Source: Eubacterium sp. AB3007 (GTDB lineage Bacteria > Bacillota > Clostridia > Peptostreptococcales > Anaerovoracaceae). Taken from it: 64,000 bases of DNA. The stretch lies in contig NZ_JIAD01000001.1 of the NCBI RefSeq assembly GCF_000688015.1, forward strand, positions 1,674,001 through 1,738,000, given 5' to 3'. Under the pieces are notes generated by a model. It searched no databases. It was not told the origin of the DNA and worked only from the letters and a program-made list of their open reading frames with translations. How positions within the stretch are numbered: position 1 is the first letter of the stretch; every line of letters begins with the position of its first letter. This document shows, piece by piece, positions 30,045 to 38,121 of the stretch. The position numbers and the translations under genes were made by a program.

Positions 30045-31787
30045 ATGAAGAGAGAAGAATTGACCAGCCTGATCAACGCGGCTTCAGGCCGAGCAGAGGC
30101 GGATCTGGTCATCCGAGGGGCTCGCATCATCAACGTTTTCAGTGGCCGGATCCATCTGGGCGATATCGCCATGAAAGACGGCCTGATCGCTGGCGTAGGG
30201 GAACCGGGCGAATATGAGGGGAAAGAAGAGGTGGATGCCGACGGACTATATGCCGCGCCGGGGTTCATCGACAGCCACATCCACATTGAATCTTCCTACG
30301 TCAGTCCGGAGGAGTTCGGCCGGATGCTGGTGCCCCACGGCGCCACCACCGTTCTCGCCGATCCCCACGAGATCGTCAATGTCTGCGGCCAGCGAGGTCT
30401 GGAGTACATGATCGACGCTGCCAAGGGCACAAAACTCAGCATCCGGTTCATGATGCCATCCTGTGTCCCGGCCACACCCTTCGAGCACGCGGGTGCTGTG
30501 CTTGAGGCGGAGGATATGGAAGCGCCCCTCCAAAGAGAAGAACTCCTGGGGTTGGGTGAGTTCATGGACTTCCCTGGCATCGTCAACTCCATCCCCAGAG
30601 CGCTTGCCAAGGTGGCTCTGGCACATCGTGTCGGCAAGCCCATCGACGGCCATGCCAGCGGCCTGGCAGGAAAGGCGCTGAACGCCTACGCGGCGGCCGG
30701 GATCGTAGCGGACCACGAGGCAGATTCTTTGGAAGAAGTGAAGGACCGTCTGGAGCGAGGTCTCTATGTCATGCTCCGGGAAGGATCTGCCTGCCACGAT
30801 CTGCGACGGAACATCCAGGCCGTGACCCCGGCGAACAGCCGCCGGTTCCTCCTCTGTTCCGATGATCGGCAGCCGGAGACCATGCTGACTCTGGGACACC
30901 TGGATAACCACCTGAAACTCTGTGTAGAGGAAGGTGTGGATCCGGTGACCGCCATCCAGATGGCCACCCTGAATGCGGCGGAGTGTTTCGGCATGAAAGA
31001 CCGTGGTGCCATCGCGCCCGGCCGGCGGGCAGACATCGTCCTGCTGGAGGATCTGGAGGATTTCCGTGTGAGCAAGGTGTGGATCCGGGGAGAACTGTGC
31101 GCGGAGGGGGGTGTCTATCTTCCTCCGGTCACAAAGCATTCCATCCAGTCGGTGCAGGGCTCTGTGAACATCGGGGATTTTTGCCGCGCAAGACTTGCGA
31201 TGAACCTGAAGTCCAATCGGGTGAACACCATTCGGATTCTGCCCGGCGGGGTGGTCACCGCCAGAGGCACGGCGGAGGTGAAGGTGGACAAGACAGGGGA
31301 TTTTGTGTGGGATCCGGCAAAGGATGTGGTGAAAATCTCCGTGATCGAGCGGCATCACGGCACCGGTCACGTAGCCAACGCATTCCTGGAGGGGTATGGG
31401 ATCAAGCACGGCGCAGTGGCGGTATCCGTTGCCCATGACTCCCACAACATCATCGCCGTAGGTGTCGACAACCGGGAGATCGAGGCGGCAGTCAAAGCTA
31501 TCCAGGTGCAGGAGGGAGGCATCGCTCTGGTGAAAGACGGTCAGGTGATCGAGTGCATGCCCATGCCCATCGCCGGCCTAATGAGCGACCAGTCCGGGGA
31601 GTGGGTCAGAGATCGCCTGGAGGCGATCCAGGACAAGGCTTACAATGAGCTTGGCATCAGCCGGGATGTGGAACCGATCATGACACTGACCTTCATGTCC
31701 CTACCGGTGATCCCCGAGGTGAAGCTGACGGACATGGGCCTGTTCGATGTGGAGGCATTTCGGTTCCTTCCGCTGGAGGCGGAGTGA
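30045..31787 (+). CDS. ade: adenine deaminase
   Basis: This 580-residue metal-dependent amidohydrolase converts adenine to hypoxanthine and ammonia. It has the N-terminal strand LVIRGARIINVFSGRIH, the metal motif GFIDSHIHIESSYVSP, the HGATTVLADPHEIVNVCG stretch, GHASGLAGKALNAY, and a C-terminal domain with HDSHNIIAVG. The length and motifs match AdeC rather than adenosine deaminase. AGGAG precedes the ATG. It stands alone between two terminators. The phosphoribosyltransferase and NCS2 permease further right belong to the same purine salvage theme. Confidence 0.94.
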   Translation: MKREELTSLINAASGRAEADLVIRGARIINVFSGRIHLGDIAMKDGLIAGVGEPGEYEGKEEVDADGLYAAPGFIDSHIHIESSYVSPEEFGRMLVPHGATTVLADPHEIVNVCGQRGLEYMIDAAKGTKLSIRFMMPSCVPATPFEHAGAVLEAEDMEAPLQREELLGLGEFMDFPGIVNSIPRALAKVALAHRVGKPIDGHASGLAGKALNAYAAAGIVADHEADSLEEVKDRLERGLYVMLREGSACHDLRRNIQAVTPANSRRFLLCSDDRQPETMLTLGHLDNHLKLCVEEGVDPVTAIQMATLNAAECFGMKDRGAIAPGRRADIVLLEDLEDFRVSKVWIRGELCAEGGVYLPPVTKHSIQSVQGSVNIGDFCRARLAMNLKSNRVNTIRILPGGVVTARGTAEVKVDKTGDFVWDPAKDVVKISVIERHHGTGHVANAFLEGYGIKHGAVAVSVAHDSHNIIAVGVDNREIEAAVKAIQVQEGGIALVKDGQVIECMPMPIAGLMSDQSGEWVRDRLEAIQDKAYNELGISRDVEPIMTLTFMSLPVIPEVKLTDMGLFDVEAFRFLPLEAE

Positions 31788-31797
31788 GATGTGAGGA

Positions 31798-31832
31798 GGG
31801 CATCCTGCGAGAAAGCAGGATGCCCTTTCTTG
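31798..31832 (+). terminator. terminator between ade and the alcohol dehydrogenase
   Basis: GGGCATCCTGC (31798-31808) pairs perfectly with GCAGGATGCCC (31815-31825), then TTTCTT. It lies between convergent genes and may act on both strands. Confidence 0.85.
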
Positions 31833-31841
31833 GTGCGCCGA

Positions 31842-33044
31842 CTACTGTGCGGCCCTGTAGATGGCCAGCATATCGTCCGCATCCAGCACCCGGAAGGTGC
31901 CAATCTTGCGGGTGTAGTTGTAGGAGCACTCCCTGGCGGCAGCTTCCAGCTCTTCCTGAGAGAGCTCGCGTCCCATCAGTTCGTGGAGGCTGGTAGGCAT
32001 GTCGATGCTGTGGTAGAAGTTCTCCACGGCGTCGATGGCCTGGTCCGCGGCAATGTTGTCATCTGCGGCAGTCACTCCGAATACCCGGCGGCCCAGCTGC
32101 GCGAACCTCGCCGGGTTCTCGTCTTTCACAAAGCGTGCCCAGCTGCCCCACACCGCTGAGAGGGAAGGGCCATGGGTCACGTCAAAGAGGGCAGACAATG
32201 CCATGCCCAGCTGGTGGATGGCCCAATCCCCGTCCCGGGGAGTATCCCCCTTGGCCCCCAGTCCGGTGAGGCCGATGTGAGAGACAGAGCCGCACCACAT
32301 GATCTCGCTCATAGCCTCATAATTGGAAGGATCTTTCACCCCTATGGGGCCGTACTTGGTGATATCCCGGAAAAGTCCCTCTGCCATCTCGTCCGACAGA
32401 TGGTTCCCCAGGACCGTGGTGAAGTAGCGCTCGTCCGTGTGCATGAAAATATCTGCCACGCCGGAGGCGATCTGATATACAGGCAGGGTCTGGGTGAGGG
32501 CGGGGTTCATGATGGTGAACTGGCAGCGGTTGAACTCGGTGTTGATGCCGCGCTTGGTCCAGGGCTCCTGGTCGTCCAACGTGAGGACGGAGGAGTCCGA
32601 GGTCTCTGAGCCGGCTGCGGCCAGGGTGGGGATTGCACCTACCGGAAGAGACTTTGTGAGAGGAACCTTTTTGGTCCAGAAATCCCAGATGTCCGTATCC
32701 GGGTTGGCAACCCCATGGGCCACCGCCTTGGCCGTGTCGATAACAGAGCCTCCGCCGACGCCCAAAATGAAATCTGCGCCGAAGTCGATGGCTTCCTTCA
32801 CCATCCGACGTGCTGTGGAAACACGGGGATTAGGAAGAACCCCACCGCTCTCCATGTGGGTCAGTCCTGCCTCCTCCAGGCTCTCAGCCACGCGGTCCAG
32901 AAGGCCACTCTTCCTGGCAGAGCCCCCGCCGTAAACTACGAACACCCGGCTGCCGCCGCAGGTCTTGCAGAGTTCTCCGGCCTGTTTCTCTGTGTCCTGC
33001 CCGAATACGATCCGGGTAGGGGAATAGTATGTGAAATTTCGCAT
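31842..33044 (-). CDS. iron-containing (BdhA/YqhD-type) alcohol dehydrogenase
   Basis: This 400-residue group III alcohol dehydrogenase has the N-terminal nucleotide fold (TYYSPTRIVFGQDTE), GGGSVIDTAKAVA, the PTLAAAGSETSDSSVL segment, and metal ligands in GVADIFMHTDERYF and in IHQLGMALSALFDVTHGPSL. It resembles NAD(P)H-dependent butanol or aldehyde reductases (BdhA, YqdH, YqhD). The physiological substrate is unknown, and reduction of aldehydes from fermentation is likely. It is a single-gene unit with AGGAGGT before the ATG. Confidence 0.9.
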   Translation of the reverse strand: MRNFTYYSPTRIVFGQDTEKQAGELCKTCGGSRVFVVYGGGSARKSGLLDRVAESLEEAGLTHMESGGVLPNPRVSTARRMVKEAIDFGADFILGVGGGSVIDTAKAVAHGVANPDTDIWDFWTKKVPLTKSLPVGAIPTLAAAGSETSDSSVLTLDDQEPWTKRGINTEFNRCQFTIMNPALTQTLPVYQIASGVADIFMHTDERYFTTVLGNHLSDEMAEGLFRDITKYGPIGVKDPSNYEAMSEIMWCGSVSHIGLTGLGAKGDTPRDGDWAIHQLGMALSALFDVTHGPSLSAVWGSWARFVKDENPARFAQLGRRVFGVTAADDNIAADQAIDAVENFYHSIDMPTSLHELMGRELSQEELEAAARECSYNYTRKIGTFRVLDADDMLAIYRAAQ

Positions 33045-33139
33045 TGGTTGGTACCTCCTTTACCGAAAATCAGTTGACTCTTTTATAAAGAATACTTTAA
33101 TACCTTATGCAGTGAATGGCAAGGCCTCATGGCGGTCCG

Positions 33140-33176
33140 AAAAAAAGAAAAGAGCCGGTGCCTCGCGCACCGGCTC
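33140..33176 (-). terminator. terminator of the lipoprotein gene
   Basis: On the minus strand GAGCCGGTGC pairs with GCACCGGCTC (33152-33161 with 33167-33176), followed by TTTTCTTTTTTT. Confidence 0.88.
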
Positions 33177-33198
33177 ATCCTGTGTCTATCCTGCAAGG

Positions 33199-33615
33199 TT
33201 ACTTCTGCGAGATGTCTGTCTCAAAGATGACGGATCCATCGCCGTTCTGGTATTCAATGTGGCAGGTGATTCCCTCCAGTCCAGTACTCTCCTCCATCTG
33301 CTTGATCAAGGAGACGTATCTGTCGTTGTCACGCTCGCACTGCTTCTCAAGTGCATTCTTCAACTGCGCTACATCACTCTCTGAATAGGTCTTGGTGAAC
33401 TTCAGGATATAGTTGGCAGTATTTTCTTTGGCACTGAAGGAGCACTCCATCAGCCCGCTGCCAGAGGCGTTCATGGCCTTCTCTACCTTCTTGGCCTCCT
33501 CCGGGTGCTCATTGAAGTACTTCTCCAGGGTGTTCCCGCCGCAGGCGGTCATGACTACTAGCACGGCAGCTATCAACGCCAGAACCAGTGGCGTACGAAT
33601 TGTTTTGCTCATCAT
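33199..33615 (-). CDS. small lipoprotein of unknown function
   Basis: This 138-residue secreted lipoprotein has a basic start (MMSKTIRT), the hydrophobic stretch PLVLALIAAVLVVM and lipobox VMTAC followed by GGN. The mature part is an acidic/lysine-rich alpha-plus-beta domain (LEKYFNEHPEEAKKVEKAMNAS... IEYQNGDGSVIFETDIS). It resembles the small DUF4854-like lipoproteins of Firmicutes, a tentative link. I start at 33615 because AAAGGA lies just upstream. The longer frame to 33726 has no ribosome site. Confidence 0.7.
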   Translation of the reverse strand: MMSKTIRTPLVLALIAAVLVVMTACGGNTLEKYFNEHPEEAKKVEKAMNASGSGLMECSFSAKENTANYILKFTKTYSESDVAQLKNALEKQCERDNDRYVSLIKQMEESTGLEGITCHIEYQNGDGSVIFETDISQK

Positions 33616-33715
33616 TGTCGTCCTTTCTCCTTCCCGATGTGTCCGATTTCTAATTCGAGGATAAATTAAGTTTACCATATTTATGCTTTTTTGGCTACTC
33701 CCAATCTGCTGGATC

Positions 33716-34048
33716 TTATAACACACTGAATTTTTTCGTGGCGTTGATGTACCGCATCAGCGTTCCCAGGTTGGCGTAGTAGTAGGTGTACTTGTCCACC
33801 TTGTGGGTGTCCACGATGCCGGAGCGCACCAGGCGCTTCATGTGCTGGGAGATGGTCGCCTGGGCATAGTCAAAATACGCCACCAGATCGCCGGTGCACA
33901 CCGCCTCCATGTTCTTGTTACACTGCATGATGTGGCGGAACAAAGCCAGCCTGACCGGGTGCGCCAGTGCATCGGAAACGGCAGCGATGAGTTCTACATC
34001 GATCCCGTCCAGTTCATCCCGTGTTCCCTCGTCTCGTCTGATCCTCAT
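33716..34048 (-). CDS. ArsR-family winged-helix regulator
   Basis: This 110-residue regulator has a winged-helix domain: VSDALAHPVRLALFRHIMQ, then CTGDLVAYFDYAQATISQHMKRLVRSGIVDTHKVDKYTYYYAN. The DYAQATISQHMKRL helix-turn-helix is of ArsR/SmtB type. The canonical ELCVCDL metal box is not intact, although one Cys (in AVCTGDL) sits in the equivalent helix region, so the signal sensed is unclear. I start at 34048, with AAAGGA 8-9 nt upstream. Longer frames reach 34180. Confidence 0.82.
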   Translation of the reverse strand: MRIRRDEGTRDELDGIDVELIAAVSDALAHPVRLALFRHIMQCNKNMEAVCTGDLVAYFDYAQATISQHMKRLVRSGIVDTHKVDKYTYYYANLGTLMRYINATKKFSVL

Positions 34049-34242
34049 GTGTCCGGTCCTTTCCATTCGGCGCTGATACAGCGTCATTGCTGATTCATCG
34101 TCTAATAACAATATTAAAACGAAGGGAAGAGAAAAGCAAGTGGATTTATAAGCTGTGCAATAAATAAACAAAATGTTCATTTACGTTTCTGAGGGTGTAT
34201 GCTATATTGAGAATATAGTCAGTTTTAGAAGAGGAGGTGACC

Positions 34243-34455
34243 ATGAACATCATCATCAATGTGGTGATTACTGCAGTTGCGGGCACGCTTCTGTCAGTGG
34301 TTACGGACATACCCATCGCGTTTGCCGGCGCACTATGGATCTGGAGGACAACCTTCAGAAAGGATCTGATGCTCGCATTCCTGTTGTTTCTACTGATCGG
34401 CAATGTGGCTGGGTTTCTGCGGTGGAAGTGGTCTAAGACCGCGAAGCAGGAGTGA
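34243..34455 (+). CDS. small two-helix membrane protein (unknown)
   Basis: This 70-residue protein has two hydrophobic helices (IIINVVITAVAGTLLSVVTDIPIAFAGALW and LMLAFLLFLLIGNVAGFL) joined by a basic loop (RTTFRKD), with a basic tail (RWKWSKTAKQE). GAGGAGGT gives an excellent start at ATG 34243. It is divergent from the ArsR-type gene, so it may be that regulator's target. It is not in any family I recognise. Confidence 0.65.
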   Translation: MNIIINVVITAVAGTLLSVVTDIPIAFAGALWIWRTTFRKDLMLAFLLFLLIGNVAGFLRWKWSKTAKQE

Positions 34456-34493
34456 TTTCCTTGCGAAGCTCCGGAGGGGGCGCGGCCCTGGGA

Positions 34494-34531
34494 GAGGTTG
34501 TCTCAAAAGAGATAGCCTCTTGTTCTTTCTT
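34494..34531 (+). terminator. terminator after the small membrane protein
   Basis: GAGGTTGTCTC (34494-34504) pairs with GAGATAGCCTC (34509-34519) with G-T pairs, then TTGTTCTTTCTT. It shares TCTCAAAAGAGATAG with the terminator at 5514. Confidence 0.75.
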
Positions 34532-34632
34532 AGAGGGGCGGTTGCCCAAAACGCAAATAAAGGCGTTTCTGTCTCCCAAACACACAACATAGGGCCCGTG
34601 GATACGGTTTTTCTCAAAAAGCCGGTTTTTGG

Positions 34633-34790
34633 TATCCTGACGAAAGATCTCGGAGGAGTTGGCAACAGATTTTCTGTAAACAGCTCTTCGGGATACAGAA
34701 TAGGCTGTTTTTTAGGATTCTGGTATCCAGGTGGCTATCAAAATGAAAAATGGGAACAGGATCTGTGATATATCGAATTTGGGAAACGGA
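34633..34790 (+). repeat. intergenic repeat, copy 1
   Basis: In the gene-free stretch 34532-34888 a segment matches another at 63116-63278. The best part is 101 bp in both copies, beginning GGGATACAGAA (34690) and ending TTTGGGAAACGGA (34790). GGATACAGAAT pairs with ATTCTGGTATCC (34717-34728) as a hairpin. In the plus frame the two copies share G-Y-R, W-Y-P-x-G and W-E-Q before a stop, so a decayed coding origin is possible. Confidence 0.6.
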
Positions 34791-34888
34791 CCAGTGCAGC
34801 GCGACCTCATACACGGCCTCGTCCGTGAGGTCACCGGCTGGGGGCGTTTTCTTCGGCTTGGGACATAGGTGTGTTGGGGCAAAATAAT

Positions 34889-34917
34889 TTGCGTCCATTC
34901 CTGTCCGGTGGTATACT
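34889..34917 (+). promoter_or_regulatory. sigma-A promoter of the enhancer-binding regulator gene
   Basis: TTGCGT (34889-34894) and TATACT (34912-34917) with a 17-bp spacer. AATAATTTGCGT (34883-34894), overlapping the -35 box, nearly repeats the left arm of the candidate enhancer at 36339 (AATAATTTTGCGT). This hints at autoregulation. Confidence 0.65.
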
Positions 34918-34938
34918 GAAGGTAGAATGGAGGAAAGA

Positions 34939-36336
34939 ATGGAACCAAGAGAATATGAGGAAATCATCCGTCAGCTCATCGACCTGATGGAGGAGGGAGT
35001 CTATATCGTAGACAAGGACGGGGTCGGTCTCTTCTACAGCCAGAAGATGGCAGCGAACGAAGGACTGACAGTCTCCGATGTAGTGGGGAAGGAATATCAC
35101 AAGGTCTTCCCCGGCATTCCCTTGAGCGAGTCCACCATGTACATGGCACTTCGCAAGGGCGTTGCTATCCGCAAAAGAGAGCAGACCTACACCAATCTGT
35201 ATGGGAAGGAGATCACCACCATCAACAGCACGGTTCCGGTGAAGGTGGACGGGCAGACCGTCGCTGCCATCGAGGTGGCCAACGACATCACCAACATCCG
35301 GTCCATGAGTGATACCATCCTGGAACTGCAGGAGAAGAAACTTCCGGCCAGAAGGAAACCAAAGAACCCGGGGATCCCTCGGTATACTTTTGGTGACCTA
35401 ATCGGAGAGAACCAAGCCTTCGCGGAGGTGAAACGGCGGGCGGAGCGCGCTGCCGGCAATGACGCTTCTGTATTTATCTATGGTGAAACCGGTACCGGGA
35501 AGGAGTTGTTCGCCCAGAGCATCCATTACGCCAGCCGTCGCAGGGAGAGGCCGTTCCTGGCGCAGAACTGTGCGGCGCTTCCCGAGTCCCTGCTGGAGGG
35601 GATCCTCTTCGGAACCGCCAAAGGAGGATTCACCGGTGCCATCGACCGGGCCGGCCTGTTCGAGCAGGCCAGCGGCGGTACCTTGTTGCTGGATGAGATC
35701 AGCGCCATGCCCTACGAGCTGCAGGGCAAGCTTTTGCGCGTGCTACAGGAATCCTATATCCGCAGGGTGGGCGGCAGTACGGATATCCCGGTGGACGTGA
35801 GGATCATCGCCACCGTCAACGAGGCCCCGGAGAAACTGATCGCAGAGGGGAAACTCCGGAAAGACCTCTATTACAGGCTGAACGTGGTCAGCGTCAACAT
35901 CCCTCCCCTGCGCAGGAGGAAGGACGACATCCCGCTGCTGGTGGATGCCTTCCTGCAGAAGCATGACGAACGTTTCGGCAAGGAAGTCTGGATGGTCTCG
36001 GAAAGTGCCATGGGTCAGCTGATGGAGTACGACTATCCGGGCAACGTCAGAGAATTGGAGAACATCATCGTGCAGTCTGTGTCCATGGCTGAGAACGAGC
36101 ACGTCCTCAGCGAGCGGCTTCTGCAGATGCCCATGGATTTCAACGAGATCGGCGAAGATGTGGAGAAGTGGGGGCGCCGCGGCCCGCTGTACGAGCACAT
36201 GGCCAGCGTGGAGAAGGAGATCATCCGGGAGGCGCTGATGGACTGCGGTGGCAATATCACAAAGACTGCAGCGCTGCTCCAGATCAAGCGGCAGACGCTG
36301 CAACACAAGCTCCGCAAATACGGACTAAAGGAATAG
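34939..36336 (+). CDS. sigma-54 enhancer-binding regulator (PAS-AAA+-Fis, RocR-like)
   Basis: This 465-residue activator has a PAS sensor domain (about 5-115, LMEEGVYIVDKDGVGLFYSQKM) and an AAA+ domain with Walker A GETGTGKE. Its sigma-54 contact loop is GGFTGAI (usual form GAFTGA), Walker B is GGTLLLDEISAM, and DYPGNVRELENI follows. A C-terminal Fis-type helix-turn-helix (GNITKTAALLQIKRQTLQHKLRKYG) completes it. It lies directly before the ornithine operon, which has a sigma-54 promoter, so it is very probably its activator. The PAS ligand, perhaps ornithine or arginine, is inference. I prefer ATG 34939 behind GGAGGA. ATG 34927 is in frame but almost at the transcript start. Confidence 0.9.
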   Translation: MEPREYEEIIRQLIDLMEEGVYIVDKDGVGLFYSQKMAANEGLTVSDVVGKEYHKVFPGIPLSESTMYMALRKGVAIRKREQTYTNLYGKEITTINSTVPVKVDGQTVAAIEVANDITNIRSMSDTILELQEKKLPARRKPKNPGIPRYTFGDLIGENQAFAEVKRRAERAAGNDASVFIYGETGTGKELFAQSIHYASRRRERPFLAQNCAALPESLLEGILFGTAKGGFTGAIDRAGLFEQASGGTLLLDEISAMPYELQGKLLRVLQESYIRRVGGSTDIPVDVRIIATVNEAPEKLIAEGKLRKDLYYRLNVVSVNIPPLRRRKDDIPLLVDAFLQKHDERFGKEVWMVSESAMGQLMEYDYPGNVRELENIIVQSVSMAENEHVLSERLLQMPMDFNEIGEDVEKWGRRGPLYEHMASVEKEIIREALMDCGGNITKTAALLQIKRQTLQHKLRKYGLKE

Positions 36337-36338
36337 GT

Positions 36339-36375
36339 GCCAATAATTTTGCGTAATATATGCAAATATATTGGC
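36339..36375. promoter_or_regulatory. candidate enhancer (upstream activating sequence) for the ornithine operon
   Basis: GCCAATAATTTTGC (36339-36352) and GCAAATATATTGGC (36362-36375) form an inverted repeat with 9-nt spacing and two mismatched positions. It lies about 170-210 bp upstream of the sigma-54 promoter, the usual distance for binding sites of AAA+ activators, and directly after the regulator's stop codon. Confidence 0.7.
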
Positions 36376-36545
36376 GCGCCTGTCACGAACGAATGGTAAA
36401 AAATAGAAGCGATATGATCGATTACCTTTCCCTTCACAGGAATGTTGTCGACATATCGTGGAATTATCGGAGTTAGAAAGGGGTTCGATACCATTTCTGC
36501 AAGGCGGAAAGCGCGTTTTCTGTATTATGTATACAGGAATATTGT

Positions 36546-36560
36546 TGGCACAAAACTTGC
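36546..36560 (+). promoter_or_regulatory. sigma-54 (-24/-12) promoter of the ornithine operon
   Basis: TGGCAC (36546-36551), AAAAC, TTGC (36557-36560) matches the consensus TGGCAC-N5-TTGC exactly. It is about 100 nt upstream of the ord start codon. The upstream activator gene and palindrome support the reading. Confidence 0.88.
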
Positions 36561-36658
36561 GTTTACTTCTTATTGTCATCTTGACTTCAATGTGGCCTGC
36601 TTTGTGCCACATGGAATATCGTTGTTTCACTCACTATGAGAAAAGGAGAGAAAAGCAA

Positions 36659-37720
36659 ATGAAAAACGTACAGGTAATCCTTTGGGGACTCGGCGCTATG
36701 GGCGGCGGAATCGGAAAAATGCTGGCAAAGAAGCAGGGCGTTGACATCGTCGGTGCTATCGATATCGGTGATAAGCTGGGCAAGAACCTCTATGACGTAG
36801 TTCCTGGCATCGAGCAGGGCGACAGAGCTGACGTTATCGTCGGCACCGCAGAGGAAGTCATCAAGCCGGGCGCAGCTGACATCGTTGTCGTTTGCACTAA
36901 CTCGTTCACAAAGGATGTATTCGACAAGCTGGTCTTCGTTATGGAGAGAGGCATGAACGTTATCACTTCCGCAGAGGAGATGGCTTATCCGCAGGCACAG
37001 GAGCCGGAACTGGCTAAGAAGCTGGATGAGTGCGGAAAGAAGAACGGTGTCACCGTACTGGGCACCGGCATCAACCCGGGTCTGATTATGGACCTGCTGG
37101 TCATCCTCTGGACCGCCGCTTGCGAGGAGGTCAACCACATCACCTCCAGAAGAGTTAACTCCCTGTCCCCGTTCGGACCGGCTGTTATGGAAGAGCAGGG
37201 CATCGGCATCTCCGTCGAGGAGTTCGAGAAGAGAAAGGCTGCCGGCACCATGGCTGGTCACGTAGGATTTGCTGAGTCCACCATGATGATGTGCGACGCA
37301 CTGGGTTGGAAGTGGGATCAGTTCGGTCAGGACATGGAGCCCATCGTTACTGACGTTGACAGAAAGTCTCCTTATGGATTCGCCAAGGCTGGAAGCGTAG
37401 CAGGCGTTGCCATGAAGGGCTGGGTCGATATCGATGGCGAGAGAAAGATCGACATGGATCACCCGCAGCAGATCGAGCCTGAGCAGGTCGGCATCCACAC
37501 TGGTGACTACGTCATCCTGGACGCTGTTCCGCCAGTCAACATGGCCAACAACCCGGAGATCGAGGGTGGAATCGGCACCATGGCTATGATCATGAACTGC
37601 ATTCCGCACGTTATCAACGCCAAGCCGGGCCTGAAGACCATGATCGACATCCCTGTTCCCCACGCAATCATGGGCGACTTCAGAGACCTGATCGACGAGG
37701 ACTGCAAGCTGGTTAAGTAG
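36659..37720 (+). CDS. ord: 2,4-diaminopentanoate dehydrogenase
   Basis: This 353-residue NAD(P)-dependent enzyme oxidatively deaminates (2R,4S)-2,4-diaminopentanoate to 2-amino-4-oxopentanoate in clostridial ornithine degradation. An N-terminal Rossmann motif (VILWGLGAMGGGIGKML) and DapB-like organisation (GTAEEVIKPGAADIVVVCTNSF, VLGTGINPGLIMDLL) match the Ord family. I start at ATG 36659 behind AAAGGAGAG, since the open frame upstream to 36458 runs through the promoter. It is the first gene of the operon. Confidence 0.93.
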   Translation: MKNVQVILWGLGAMGGGIGKMLAKKQGVDIVGAIDIGDKLGKNLYDVVPGIEQGDRADVIVGTAEEVIKPGAADIVVVCTNSFTKDVFDKLVFVMERGMNVITSAEEMAYPQAQEPELAKKLDECGKKNGVTVLGTGINPGLIMDLLVILWTAACEEVNHITSRRVNSLSPFGPAVMEEQGIGISVEEFEKRKAAGTMAGHVGFAESTMMMCDALGWKWDQFGQDMEPIVTDVDRKSPYGFAKAGSVAGVAMKGWVDIDGERKIDMDHPQQIEPEQVGIHTGDYVILDAVPPVNMANNPEIEGGIGTMAMIMNCIPHVINAKPGLKTMIDIPVPHAIMGDFRDLIDEDCKLVK

Positions 37721-37752
37721 GGAGACCTAACCCCATTTGCGAAGCAAACCAT

Positions 37753-37780
37753 CTGAGGGGAAAGACATCTTTCCCCTCAG
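37753..37780 (+). other. perfect hairpin between ord and ortA
   Basis: CTGAGGGGAAAG (37753-37764) pairs with CTTTCCCCTCAG (37769-37780). There is no T-run, so it is more likely an mRNA-processing or stability element that sets relative expression than a terminator. Confidence 0.6.
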
Positions 37781-37821
37781 CGTATCCGTTAATACATTTA
37801 CACGATAGGAGTATGAATCAA

Positions 37822-38121
37822 ATGGCAAAAAAAGGTGATTGGGTGCGCATCCACTCAGTAGTACTGAAAGCCGAGGAGAGAACCGCTAAGATTCCTGAAG
37901 ATACTCAGAAGTGTGACCTGGAAATGTGGACAAAGGGAGAACTCCAGGCAGACGCTGAGATCGGCGATGTTGTTGAAGTAAAGACTGCAGTTGGTCGTAT
38001 CGAGAAGGGAACCCTGATCGAGGTAGGACCTTACTATACACACAGCTATGGTAAGTTCGTACCAGAGATCATCGAGATCGACAAGCAGCTCAGAAAGATC
38101 ATGAAAGGAGGGGACGAGTAA
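37822..38121 (+). CDS. ortA: 2-amino-4-oxopentanoate thiolase, alpha subunit
   Basis: This 99-residue small subunit begins MAKKGDWVRIHSVVLKAEERTAKIPEDT and matches OrtA of Clostridium sticklandii-type operons in size and sequence. With OrtB it cleaves 2-amino-4-oxopentanoate with CoA to give acetyl-CoA and alanine. I choose ATG 37822, as AGGAG is 11-12 nt upstream and too close to the ATG at 37813. The stop overlaps the ortB ATG by one base. Confidence 0.9.
   Translation: MAKKGDWVRIHSVVLKAEERTAKIPEDTQKCDLEMWTKGELQADAEIGDVVEVKTAVGRIEKGTLIEVGPYYTHSYGKFVPEIIEIDKQLRKIMKGGDE

Noticed and set aside
34879..34894. Possible sigma-54 promoter (GGGGC...TTTGCG) before the activator gene
   Set aside because: The GG-to-GC spacing is wrong by at least one base, whereas a sigma-A promoter fits at the same place.
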